A DNA stretch of 64,000 bases from Lucifuga dentata (Eukaryota; Chordata; Actinopteri; Ophidiiformes; Bythitidae): NCBI GenBank assembly GCA_014773175.1, contig VXCM01002564.1, forward strand, positions 1 through 64,000, written 5' to 3'. Numbering within the stretch: the stretch's first letter is position 1; every line of letters starts with the position of its first letter. The notes below the pieces were generated by a model, which saw only the letters and a list, made by a program, of their open reading frames with translations, searched no databases and had not been told where the DNA came from. A program made the position numbers and the translations under genes. Below are positions 43,830-56,377 of this stretch, in pieces.

Positions 43830-44780
43830 TCTAAAGGCCACAGCATGATAATCCCCTTTCCACTCCAATATATTTAGCTCAGATGATCCAAGTGATTTGA
43901 AGGAGACTAGAAGGGTTAAAAGATTTGAGTTGTATAAGGGTTCCAGACTTTTAAGCGCCCTTAAAATTAGTTCTTTGATGTACTGAAAGCCAGTGAAGAG
44001 AGGCCAGCACAGGGATGATGTAGTATCTATTTTGGTGCCAGAAAAAGCCAAGCAAGAGCATTTTGGACAAGTTGTAAACATGAAATAGCAGACTCGCTAA
44101 TACCTTCAGATGGAGTTAGAATTGTCAGAAACAGCAAGTGATGAAGATGCAGTTAGCTGAATTGGTGAGAGGAAACATTCATTTATAGACATTGTGCTCA
44201 GATTAAGGAAACTGAATGTTTAAGGACAGCAGAAAATGACAGCAATAAAACATCAGCCATCCAACTTTAAATGCCTTAGTATGGTTCCTAAGGGTCTTGA
44301 ATGTTCACAGTTTGTTTAGCTTTTAGAGAGGTTTTAGAGAGCAATATGGATGGATGGATGGATGGATGGATGGATGGATGGATGGATGAGCATAATCAGT
44401 GGAAGAACACAGTGGAACAACACACCAAAGTCCTGAATGACTTGACTAAGAATGAGCATGTGATTAGAAAAATGAATGGGACCTAAAATTGATCCTTGAG
44501 GGACGCCACAGGGCAAACTAGCTGAGGACGATGAGAAAATAGCCCATAACTGTAACATTAATACTGAATCAATTTTGAAGGAGGTTAATCAGAAATGCAC
44601 TGTGTACTGTGTCAAAGCAGAGGTGAGGTACAGCAGCAGTAAATTTGCACAGTCATCTAAATTTAGAGCTGAACTAAGGTCACTTTAAGACCCTCAAAAG
44701 TGCTGACTCAGTGCTTTGAAATTCCCTGAATCCAGATTAAAATGTATCAAAAGTATTTTTATGAGTTCAATAAAGCAGCA
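43830..44780 (-). mobile_element. Decayed L2-like LINE, reverse transcriptase remnant
   Basis: The minus strand encodes pieces of a non-LTR reverse transcriptase in shifting frames. At 44478-44507 it reads GVPQGSILGP, the conserved palm-domain motif, preceded by IFSSSSASLPC as in fish L2/Maui-type elements. Near 44590-44650 a degraded LLxLYLTSA..TVHF stretch resembles the LLDLSAAFDTVDH motif. Around 43930-44042 SGTKIDTTSSLCWPLFTGFQ resembles the GTKRRDHITPVLASLHWLPV motif near the C-terminus. Frameshifts, stops and an internal tetranucleotide repeat show it is inactive. Confidence 0.7.
44346..44388. repeat. (ATGG)n microsatellite inside the LINE remnant
   Basis: Nearly eleven perfect tetranucleotide units lying within the decayed reverse-transcriptase sequence. 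Confidence 0.95.
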
Positions 44781-45629
44781 TCTGTGATGGAGCAGAACAG
44801 GGGACAGAATAACTTTATTCCACTTTGTCACTAACACTGTTAGGTCGACTTTGTTCAACCATCAACAGTCATTACCTTTTTCAAAAGCAGACACGGAGGA
44901 AATTGAATGTAAAAGTGAACAAAAGCAGGTTGAACAACCACAGTGACTGCTTTGGTGATTCACCGGAGCATAGTATGATTGCGGAGGTCACTTACCTTTC
45001 CTATGTTTGACTTGCCTGCCATATGCAGCTTAGCACAGTGCAGTGCTTAGGGGCAGCAGAAAAAAATATTACTCATAAATGGAAAAGATCAAATAGTGGC
45101 ATTTAACAACCTGCAGAGAAATGGTGTCACGGAGGAACTTCGTCTTTCAGTTCTCCCCAGGCTACGAGGATGTGATGTTCTGTCAGCGTTGTAATTTCTT
45201 TCTTGCATAGGTCATGGCTGGGTAATCACACCATATACTTTACCTTTCTCCATTTGTAATCCCCCATTACTGTCATGCACATATACACATATGCGCTGAG
45301 CCAGGTGTACGAATATAGGTATGTTCAAATCAATCTATGTATTTTATTGCTTCATCATCCCTCCGACAGACGAGACATAACTATAACCCTTTATGCAATA
45401 TGGAAATGTGTGCCCATAAGCATGTCTGTGAATCACTTTTGTGCTTTGGTATGGATCTTAACCTTTGAATTCATAGTCCGTGGCCTGAATATGACCTATG
45501 CTAGCATGTTTCATTACCCTCATTTATGAATCTTTAAGATAGCCTGAGTAGAATATTTTACATCATTTGCATGAACATCATATGGAATAATCAGTGAAAC
45601 TACAAGAAATACTAAAATTTTTTATTTAA

Positions 45630-45720
45630 AGGTTTGTCAGTGGTTTTGCGTTTGAGCCCAATGTCTACAACCTGCATACAGGTTACATTACTGACACCCA
45701 TTTCTCCAAACATACTACCA
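45630..45720. mobile_element. TTAA MITE, copy 4 (solo left end)
   Basis: TTAA at 45626-45629 is followed by sequence matching the left arm of the MITE family: TTTTGCGTTTGAGCCCAAT, then CCTGCATACAGGTTAC and ACTGACACCCATTTCTCC. No right end was found, so this is a truncated copy or a solo arm. Confidence 0.55.
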
Positions 45721-46118
45721 GAGTGGTAAATATGCGAACCAATCACATGAGACTTGGAGTGTGACGCTTTAAATTCTGCATCTACTTCACACGTTTTTTT
45801 TTTTTTTNTTTTTTTTTTTTTGTTTTTTTTTAATGAATGACAAAATAGCTAAACATTGGTCTGATGCAATTAGAGAGCTGATCTCCAACCGAGCTGAATA
45901 CAAAATAAGCAGACAGCTAAACGGCACTGTGAGAAGCTGCTGTATAACTGACTCTACCTTGTCATGTTGCTGGAAACAATCTCTCTCTCTCTCGCTTTGC
46001 CTTGTAACTTCCTGCGTTACAGTCTCACCTGGCAGATGTTAGATGTCAGATAAATGAAGTGGAATAAAAACTACAACTTCCCTCTGAAATGCAATAGAGT
46101 AAAAGCAGAAAAACTAAA

Positions 46119-46153
<35 letters not shown>

Positions 46154-46340
46154 AGTACCTCAAAATTGTACTTAACTACAGTACTTGGGTAAATGTATTT
46201 GCCACTTCCTATGTTATGAATGGCTTTTACCAGAGAGGGACAAAACCGTTAAGAGAAAAGGCAGAATTGATGGATCGACATGTGATTTCCATTTATGCAA
46301 CTGTAATGTCTAAACATTTTCTATAGAATTTTCTCTCTCT

Positions 46341-46379
46341 CTCACCACCATCTCTGAACGTGTTCAAGATGGTGGTGAG
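46341..46379. repeat. Hairpin-forming inverted repeat
   Basis: CTCACCACCATCT (46341-46353) is the exact reverse complement of AGATGGTGGTGAG (46367-46379). Inside, TGAAC and GTTCA extend the pairing after one bulged base, leaving a 2-nt gap, so the inner pair or two must open as the loop. Function unknown. Confidence 0.8.
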
Positions 46380-49300
46380 CAGCTGCCACCCACTGATCTT
46401 ATTAGTAGTTGCTAATTCTTTCCACTGCATGTCTAGTTGTGAAACGTCTGTGTCTTTGCCATCCAATTGTCATGCTCCGCTGCTGCTTGGCCTTACTGTG
46501 TCTCTATTCATGTGTCAGCGCTGGCACTTGTTATCCAGGAGAGAAAATCATCACGCGTGTTTGATTTTTATATATGGCTGCTGGTTTCTGTGCTCACATC
46601 TACCAGTTGGTTTTGGAGTAATGGACATGTAAGATTTTGCATGCAAACATTGCTTTTACCTATTTTGAGTATTTGGAAGGAGGCAATTCAGATGGAAAAT
46701 GTTTCATTGAGTGACAGATGTAGGCCTGCTTTTTGTATGAATGAAGTGCGTGGCGCATTTAGAGGAACCATACCTACCATAAACATTATACCTCTGGCTA
46801 TTATGCACAACATCTCTACGGACCAACCAACAATGTCAGGAAATGACTGGCATTAAATATGACTCACGCTCCTTATGCCATCAGAGCAGAGTGGGCCATT
46901 TTCCTCTTGAGAGAAATGGAGGATAGTGCAGAGCACATATTTTGACAAACAGGCTTAATGCAGCATCTGAATCATCAAAGTTTCACCCTCTCTTACCTGT
47001 TCTGCTTTCTGAAATGCAAAATAAAGCAGTCCATTTTAGGATGGAAATGGAAGACTACAGGAAGATGAATAGCTTTATGTTTTGTGCTAGTAATTTGGTT
47101 GTGTTGTTGAGCAGCTTTTTTTTTCTTCAAGTGACACACTTAGTGACCACTTAAAGCTGCATTTGAAATGCAGATTAAATGACTCTGTTTCCGTTCATTG
47201 CGAAATGTTGACTACCTTGTGCCATCTTTATGTGAAGTGATCATTTTGCCCTTTTTACCACTCAATGCTGCTTATGTTATTGAAGCAATATCCTCCTTAC
47301 AAGGATACCTGTACTAAGACATCTTTGTAGCAGCTTGACAGAGGGCTCTTAATCCTTTCAAGGCTGTAATTTCAACATCTTCTTGTGAAGAACGCCACCT
47401 CAGACAAAGGGTTATGTGCATACTCATCACGCATTATTCCACATCAAAATATACAATTTGTGCATTTTTATTCCCTGACATCAGTTCATATTCCCTCGAC
47501 AATAAGTCTGATTACTCTAAGACTTCAGGCATCATCTCACGAGGTTAAACCACTTGGAAAAGAAAATGTTTTCTTGCCCAAAGCACTGACAAGTACATGA
47601 TTAAGAAGTCATGCAAAAAAAGGTAGTAAAGTGCATTGTTGTTTGGTGCTAAGATATGTCTATCCCAGTAGATTTAAGACTTGTTTGCCTGCGGCAGCAT
47701 GACCCGCTCACTCTCCGCTGAGAGTGCTGCTGCATTGGGATGGAGAGACATCCTCCCTAGGTCTATTGATTTTAGCCTGTCCGCCCACCAGAGGATCCGA
47801 TACCAGTTAACATGATGCAGAGTCCACATATTTAAAGGCCACAGGGTATCAGCAGACCAAACTTTGATTGTCGTAATTTAGCGTGACAGAGATCAGTCAG
47901 AGCCAGGTTTCAATTGATTTGGTGTGTGTATATAAGCAGATAGAGAGATCAATAGAGACTGGTCAATAGAAATTATCAGATTTAGCAAGTACCAATGAAT
48001 GACACCAACAGTTAAGAGGTATTATGGATTAAAGCCAACGCCTTTGTGGATAAATCTAAGTCTACATTTAAGTTCATGCCTACCAACATAATGCTGATTA
48101 TCCTGCCGCATCATTGCTGTTTATAACACACTTACTGCTTTAAGTTTTCCTTCAGTTTTACTACTGTTTCCACTGTGACTATGATATAGTTATTATGACT
48201 AATACTGCAATTATGACAGCTTTTCTTCTTCTATGAATGTGTCCACGGAACTACCTATGAGTCTGATTTGATTATTTCTTGGCATACTCATCATTTTGTA
48301 AGTAGATAGATTGCTTTATTAGACAATTTGCATAAAACTAGAATGTATTTTGAATTTATTGTTAATAATCGCCTTTGAGCATATTGCTGGTTTCTCATCA
48401 TTCATTTTCTCTTTCCATGATAGATTTCTCTACATCATTACACTCCAGATTTGGAGCAGTGCTCAGTCAAGCCTCAGGATGTTAATAAAATCTAGCTGTA
48501 ACTAAGATGAGGTGAGTAAGTGCAGGAATCAAGTATAATTTCCAGCCCACCAGGTTGAACACAGTTATGGTCTGAGAGGAGAACACTCTCTGTGGTGCCT
48601 GCCTATCAGGGCGGCCAAGTGCCTGTTGTGATGGTGGGATGTAGGAAAGTAGGCTTGGCGTGGTGCACCACACGATAAGGTTTCTGCACCGCTGTGGACA
48701 GCACTGGGGGATTGTGGGAGAGCGCTTATCAGTCTGTGTCAGGGTCTATCAGCATCTGTCATGTTTACTCCTCAGGTGTGCTGGCTGCTGGCTGACTGCT
48801 CTGCCAAGGCTCCTTCATATCAGCCAGCTGAGAACGCAAACAGAAACCCACCCAGTGCTTCAGCAGACCAAACCCTCTCCCTTACTTCCTCTCCCCCTTT
48901 CTCTCTCTGTATATAGTTCTTTTTCAGCAAGTTAACTTATTGCATTCCCTGATCTCAATGCCCCATTCTTCAACATTTGGTTTGTGCTGTGTAATCCCTG
49001 TTACCACTCTCTATTTACCTGGGTTGGAGTGGATAAAGAATGGATATCATATCGTAACAGAACATCAAGAAACTTGACTACAAAAGGAAGTGAGTTCCCC
49101 CAGTACATGCTGCCTCTTTTCCTGTGAAGTAGCAGCCTATTATCACCATTTCCATTCCACCAGTCCATTTCCAGCTTGCTGCTAAAAAAAAAAAAGAAAA
49201 AAAAAAGGCATTTCTAAAGGCAGCAAGGTCTATCGAGAGAGAGCAAAAGAGCAACAAAAAGAACAGGACGGCATGTGCTAAACTGAATCTAATTTTAGAT

Positions 49301-50992
49301 TGCATACAAGATGTGTGTGTGTGTATGTGTGTGTGCGTGGGTGGGTGGGGTGGATGGAAGGGGTAGGGGGTCGAGAGACATGCAGCGAAAGAGAGGGAGA
49401 AAACATTCAAGCACGAGTGAAAGATTTGAAAGAGATTGTCAAAATGTCACAGGTGGAAATGTCAGGAGTGAGGTGGAGAGGAGTCAAACCGAGCAGGAGC
49501 AGGAGGTTAAAACCATAATTAGTGTCTGTGAGTCACTCCGAGAGGTCCTGTGTGATGTCACCATTCTCCCCGTCCAAATGGTTCTGAGCTACAGACATGG
49601 GAACGCAGAAAAGGTTCAGGAATTCAGACAGCTCACGAGGAATACCCTGCAAAACACCGCAGTGCTGAATTCCGAAAAGAAATTTTGAATTACCAGGATT
49701 GCAACGCCAGATTGGGATTCCGGGGTTATTCTTACTCGGGAGTGAAGTTAAAGAAAATCTGGTGTGAATACAAATGCTGCTGTAGTAGTTCTGCTCGTGT
49801 CTGGCGCTCATTGTGCCAAGATCTGTTGATTGGGTTAGAAATGTGCCATGTTAAACAGATGGGACCAAATGGAGGGAATAGCACAGTGTCTTTCTGTGTC
49901 AGACTTAACAGAAGCCAGGGAGAGTGAGAAGAAGTACAATCTAACTGGGAGTGAAAATAACTAGCTTCTTGTCTGTCTGGTGTAATTCTCATGGCGTTCA
50001 GCCTCTCATGACATTATTAAGCCCTGTGCTATAGGGATTTCTGTCTTCCCCTCTCCCACTCATGATTGGTCTAGTAGAACATGATGTATGGAAATGGTCT
50101 CCAAGCTTATCTGTCATTTAAAGAAGATGCGATCTGAATCCACCTGGCTGGGATGAGCACTCTTCTGTATGCATCTAGTCCCTGCCCTGCCACCCCCACA
50201 CATGAACAGAAACAAATGGACAAAGCTTACTTTGTGCTTTAAATGAATGTTATGCTAGGGCATGGCTGTCATAGCAAATCACAGCAACCCTCAGCATGCT
50301 TTACACCCCTGAAAAGAATCGTAGTAGCTTCATTTACCCATGCATCTCCTGAATTTCACACCGCAGGAAACAAATAAAGGCATTTTTTCTGGAAATAGAA
50401 ATATTTTTTTTTTTAATAGACCCTTTAGTGGCCTCATTTATGTGCATGCATTTAAAATGTACATGTGGTTAGTGGAAGGTTTGGTTGGGTGAGTACAGTG
50501 TATACAAACACTCTCTGTGCAAACCTACAAACAGATAGGCTGACATTCTGCTGTCTTTTTATTAATTCATAAATGTCAGAGAGGATCACTGGTGGACAAT
50601 GACAAAAGGTTCTGGGAATTTCAAAGTCTTGTTTATAAAAGCAATTTAAAAGGACCCAATCCGCATGGACCCCATTTCCCATCTCCTCCCCTCATCGCTT
50701 TGATCATTTGAATTTGTCTTCAGTTCTCCCTCTGCTTCAGTCTTTCCATATCAATCACTGTTTAATACACACTTCATCAAAGCCACTTGAGGGTAAAATA
50801 GCAACACAAAACCTCCATAGAGGCCACGGTTTGATTTCTGACTTAGAGCTAAAGAAAATGGGTGTCTTGTTTTCTTGCCTGAACAACCTGCATTAATCCA
50901 GCTCCCATGGAGAGGCATGTGTGAGGTGAAGAATTCTGCTCCTCTGTAAAATGATTTCTTACTGACAGACTTGTATACTTTATTTTTTATTT

Positions 50993-51470
50993 TACCTTGA
51001 CAGTTTCAGCTGTAGGCCTTCCTCAGAACAGTCACAGAAGGCGGTGCGAATTGCACCATTATATACCTCTCTTGCTGGTGATGTCAGGTGTTCCCTTACA
51101 GCTTTTTTAGGACATGGGACAGTTTTTAGGTCCCTTCTGGTTTAGGGTCCGCTGAACCTGCGTCTGGATTTCAATTGCCTCCTTTGGTGGTATTTGTTGC
51201 TTTCAGATAATGATTCAGTCAGTGATGATGATGTGGTTCTCTCACTTGCAATGGCCTGAGATTATAGACATCAGATTTTCTTGATTCTTTTCTTGAGTGT
51301 GTGATGCATATATATCTACTTTCCACACTCCTTCTTTAGCTCTTTTGCATGTATGATTTATTGCAAGAGGGACATGGGATCTCATAAATGATGTCACTCT
51401 TCTTTTCAATGTCGATGTTGTCCTTGGAATGTACAAGCAGTTGGAACATCTTGATATATGGCTAGGTTGG
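50993..51470 (-). mobile_element. Penelope-like element remnant (GIY-YIG endonuclease end)
   Basis: The minus strand around 51340-51440 encodes LLVHSKDNIDIEKKSDIIYE followed by IPCPSCNKSYM. This resembles the start of the GIY-YIG endonuclease domain that ends Penelope-like retroelement proteins (typical reading VYxIPCxxCxKxYIGETGR). The frame is broken by a stop just where the GETGR motif should follow. The downstream segment contains CTGAGGAAGGCCTACAGCTG, like the 3' region of fish Penelope-like elements as I recall them. It is a short dead fragment; assignment is by motif only. Confidence 0.5.
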
Positions 51471-54400
51471 TGTGTTTACGTGGTAGTTCATATTTCATAA
51501 CTGTGCAAGTCAGACCAGACAAACCTTTTGCACGTAATTCTGTTCCTCTTCCTGACAGATACCATTACATGAAATGGAAAAACATGCATGGTGTCTGAGA
51601 GAATAAAATATGTTTTGACGTAGTAAAGTGCTTTCATACTAAATTTGCCAAAGATGGATTCTGAGATAGCTCCAGATAAAAGTATTGGGGAAACACTTAT
51701 TGTAATTTCATCCAAATAGCACAGAATTGATGTCCTGGATATCATAGATAAAACCTGATGTATAAACAGTAGATCCTCTGTTGTCATGCTGTTGTTATTT
51801 CACTGCCATTAGTGGTTTATTTCTTTCACGCTGATGAAATGTTTAGTAGAGACCCAAAGTCAGCAACATCAGTTAGAGGTAACATATTAAACAACTCTGA
51901 CAGCTCCAAAATGAGGGCATACACTTATGACAAACTACTTCGTTATCTTCTGCAAGGTTTGAGCTATTGCTAATTTAATTAGGACAATGAAACATATAAC
52001 TCAAAATAGATATATTGTTACCTCACTTTACCTCACAAAGTCACTCCCCAAGGTCCACGGGTCTTAAATGCAGTATAGTACTGGCACACGCAGCTCTTTG
52101 TTTTTACAGAAAATATTCATATTTTGATTTTAGGGCACACAGTGGGCCTACATGGCAGCTATACAAATTGCAGGTGTATTTGAGGTTTTAAATAGTTTAC
52201 ACTGCAATACTATGATGCTATTTTCTACTGTTTTAAAGAACACTGTTGAATAATTAACAAGACAAAAACAGGTACATAACAGACATTTGCCTAAGTGTGT
52301 GATCCATACATGTACATATATTCATAAGAAATAAAAATCAATAACCAAATTTAAAAAAGCAATACAAGTAAAGCATAAATCAAATAAATTTTTACAGACA
52401 ACATGAAAAAAAGAAAGCATACAGCAAATAAATAAACAAACAAAAAATTAATAATATAAAAAACATTTAAGATTCCATTTGAGTTAATTCTGATTAACAT
52501 GCTGATAATGTGGAGCTGTTATGGTTCTTTATTAATTCTGTAAAGAGTTCAACAGATGCTTGATTTCCAAAAGAAGCAGTAGCAAACAGAATGGATGTAC
52601 AAACTTTACATTTGTAAAATTGTATATAAAAAAATAAAAAAATGGCAATGAACTGAAAACAAATAGGCTCATGTTAAAAATGTAGACTTGTTAATGAAAC
52701 TAAAAATATAAGATGCAAGTTATTACCAAAACTTTTGTGCAGTATTCCAAAAAAAAAAAAAAAAAAAANAAAAAAAAAAAAAAAAAAAAGGTTTCTTTAC
52801 ATGGCTTACAGAATGTACAATGATCTGTGATTTGTGCACATATTTGGGAATAAAATAATTTTCAAGATACATTTTTTAAAAATCATTTAATTGATTTTAT
52901 TAGATTTGGGTAATTTGAGACAATAATCATTTTTTTAAAAATTATTTTATATTGAAGTCCTTACCCAGAATCCTCTTCGATAACCTCCACCTGTACTTGG
53001 AGACCAGCCACAGGTGTGAAGCTAGCCTTGATAATGTAAGATTTTGGTTCTTTAAGAATTTTGTGTCTGTATGTTTTCTAACTTTAAAAACCATCTATAT
53101 AGCAAATAATTCACTTCACATAATCACCCACGCGCGAACGTGAGCAAGAATGTGGTTATATTCGCATATTTTACAACTTAATGAGGGCTAGAAAACTTTT
53201 AGCTAAAACATCGATTGTCAAACTAACTTCACTCAGTAAAATAAGGAGAGAAAAAAATGGCGACAGTTTTATGTGCACTTGAAAATCACAGCAATTAGCA
53301 AAACATAATATTACGTAAAACATGTTGTATTTGTGGTTATATGAGGCTACTTTTGGTGTAAAATACAACATGGATAACATACAACATGATTTCTTTCTGA
53401 GTTGTTCCAGAACTTTGCTGAAAATGGTGAGTGTAAAGGTTAAAGAGCTGTTTTTGTAAATTTGCTTCGCTGCTTGAAAAGCTGTCCAAAAAAAGATGAC
53501 ATATTTTGGCTTGTGAAATTATAATATTTCTGCCAAGCCTGTTAAAAAAAATAAACTAAAAAATAAATAAATACATGTTTTCTATGTATTAGTAATAGAA
53601 ACCCAAAAATCTTCATTTTTTTTATTTTAAATCAACCACTGTGTCTGTTAATTAGTCCTGAAAGTTATATTTTCTGCAAATAAGTGAAATTATTTCAACA
53701 AGTTCCCAATTTAAATCGTCATATTTCAGGAGTTAATTAGAAATCAGTCAGTATTTGGAAACAAGAAAAAAGCAGATACAAAAATAAAGTGACACTTGCT
53801 TTTATAAAGTTCTTCAGCTCGTTCTTGAAATATTTCTGTCTTGTTAGTTGTTTACATGCTTTGTTGTTTAGACTCCATATGTTAAAGTATCAACCACTTG
53901 TTTGACACCAAATATTGACTTTTAATAAAATACCCCTCAATAGTTGATGAGGTGTTAGCAGCAATAAGTAAAACACAACACCACACAGCTAAAATGGACT
54001 CAGAATACACGGTGCATTGCTACTAGCTAGCAGTTTTAAGTAGTAAGAGTTTTTATAATACCCATTAGGCTTATTAACTTAATGTATGTTGGAATAAAAT
54101 AATATTGCATGTTTAGCATCTTATTGTTTTTTTCCTGACAGCTGCCCTGGTTTTCCCTGCTGTTGTTCCAGAACAGAAACATCTCACTTCCCTAAAGCTC
54201 TGCTTTCATATCCCAGGAGTCATTACTAAATGATTCATATGGGGTAAGTGTTCACATTATACATGTAAGGCAAAATCGAATTTCTTTTAATACCTCTATT
54301 AGCAAAACATGAATAATTCATCTGTACTGGACCTGTGGGTGTTATTTATAATCAAGATTAGGGCGACAACATGGCGTTTATGATTTATGAGTGCTGGGGT

Positions 54401-55990
54401 CAGGACTACACTGTCAGTGCATCTCCTCTGACCTCAGATTTGATCGCTTAACTATGGACGCAGTGTGTAATACACATGAGCTTGGGCAGAATGGCCAAAC
54501 CTCATCTTCCGGGAGGTTGCAGCTTCATTACACCATTGGAGATCAGCGCCAGAGTCTGCTCAAACTAGCTAACACCAATTATTTAGATTAATTTGATATG
54601 CCCTTTCCAACCTCATTCTGCTTGGAGCATCTGCTTAGGCTCAAGGAAATTATGATGTATGAGGTGCAATTTAGCCTTGAGAGAGAGAAATCACCATGGC
54701 TGATTGTGGCCAAACGGGATTCAGATGAACTGTGCTTATTAAGAGGTAAGGGGGAGTGAAAATGTACACGTAGGAGGTTTATCGTTGTTAATAAAAGCAA
54801 ACGTCATCTCCTCTGCTGGCTCTATCAGAGGAAAGCCAGCAGGGTTGTCAGTAGTCCAAATGAAGTTCATATAATCTGTGTGTACATATGATTGAAGATT
54901 ACGTCTGCTCATTTCTGGGAGTAAGTGCTGCTTTTTTTGAGAGTTGCTGAGAAATATGCTGTGTGGGGTTCCTGTTATGGTAATGTAGAATGAACTGTGA
55001 TGCTTCTGCATAGGCCTCAGCAAAACATCCCCGTTGTGTTCGCCTGGCAAACTGTCATAGAAATTGTGAAGATGCACAAAACAGTTCCGACAGCGGTCCA
55101 AATGTCATTATTACTTATGAATTACACGAGAGCTCATTTTAGCAGCAATGAAACCTTAAATGGGGTTATGAGAAGATCATCGCCACTGTGTGTCGCTGAG
55201 CTTTATAAAGTAATGGATTTAAATGGAACCTCACTGCTTGCCTTAATGAAGCATGAAAAGCATTCCCAGTTTGCACAGGGAGAGGGAGGGCGAGAGAGAG
55301 AGAGGAGAAATGATAAAAGAGAAGGGAACCTGTGATGTCATATTTTTGTGAAATGGAGAATGTCTTTTTGTAATTTCATCTGAATTACATACAGGATCAT
55401 TGTGGTTAGGGTTAGTGACAGATGAAGAATTAAAAGTCAGAACTCAAATGTCTCTCTGTGATTTCTGATATGTCGAATGCAAATTAAATGATCGCATATG
55501 CTTGAAATCATTTTCTTGCAGAAATTAACCAGTGTACCTGTTTATCATAATACAAGTTTGCATTTTGGCTTTCAATGCCTTTCAAATCCGAAGAGCTGCT
55601 GGCATTACATTAGCGGTGACCCTGAGCATTCATGCATTAAGCCGTCACAGCTCTTCACATCTCTTTATCGCATATTCACATTTTCACAAGTGGGGCTTTG
55701 TGCCACACATCCACAATGCTTTTGTTGGTGTTTGTATGGCTGTTTGTGAGGTTGAAGGAACATCAGCGAACACAAACAAAGATAGTGACCTTGGAGCACA
55801 GTCATGATAGAAATTTCCATGGCTAAGGCTACATAAATCTTATCTTTTCCATGTGTAAATTAGATGAGATACTGTATGCATATAAATACGTAAGATTAGT
55901 TACAGGATATTAAAGTAGTTAAATACACTGTGGCAGGTGTAGAAAGTTAAACGTTGCTCAACAAGTATCATTGCAGGACAAACACTGCTT
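51471..55990. other. Gene-free region, part 3
   Basis: Includes a poly(A) join at 52769 and very AT-rich sequence from 52200 to 54100. The 54300-55750 part is of more even composition and lacks visible repeats. No coding exon was identified. Confidence 0.4.
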
Positions 55991-55994
55991 TTAA

Positions 55995-56373
55995 AGGACC
56001 ATACTGGTGATTTTGCACGTTTCAGCCCAATAATTAGCACTTGCAAACACGTTACGTCACTGACAACCATTTTCCAACATAAAAACATATTTAGATTTTT
56101 CTGTTATTTTGCCAGAGTCCCTGATCTTTCAAAATCAGATGTTAAGGAGATAGACCCACTTTAAAATTCAATGTTTCACCTGCTAGCATGATGTCTGAAT
56201 ATAGAAGAGACAGTCATTTTTAATTTGTTGGTAAAAGCCATCTTCTTACTTCTAATTCAGTTCTAATATTTACCGCTCCGGTAGTATGTTTTGAGAAGTG
56301 GTTGTCAGTAACGTAACCTGTATGTGAGTTGTACATATTAGGCTCAAGCATGCAAAACCACCAGTATGGTCCT
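55995..56373. mobile_element. TTAA-flanked MITE, copy 2 (most intact)
   Basis: 379 bp bounded by TTAA at 55991-55994 and 56374-56377. Termini AGGACCATACTGGTG and CACCAGTATGGTCCT are perfect inverted complements. The inverted similarity continues about 90 bp inward (for example GTTACGTCACTGACAACCA against TGGTTGTCAGTAACGTAAC). There is no open reading frame of note, so it is non-autonomous. Confidence 0.8.
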
Positions 56374-56377
56374 TTAA

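Larger units (their letters stand above)
44790..50990. other. Gene-free region, part 2
   Basis: Besides the MITE fragment at 45630 and joins or homopolymers near 45808 and 46121-46152, I recognise no gene. There is a strong inverted repeat at 46341-46379 and a GT-rich stretch near 49311-49350. Several stretches are of higher complexity, but none shows exon structure. Confidence 0.4.

Noticed and set aside
46360..46856. Overlapping plus-strand open frames with a hydrophobic start, possibly a signal peptide
   Set aside because: No splice sites or family match, and the first methionine falls at the centre of an inverted repeat. Treated as chance.
54997..55335. 112-codon plus-strand frame in the gene desert
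   Set aside because: No recognisable domain; it ends in GA-repeat sequence; a minus-strand frame of similar length overlaps it, so it has no coding signal.
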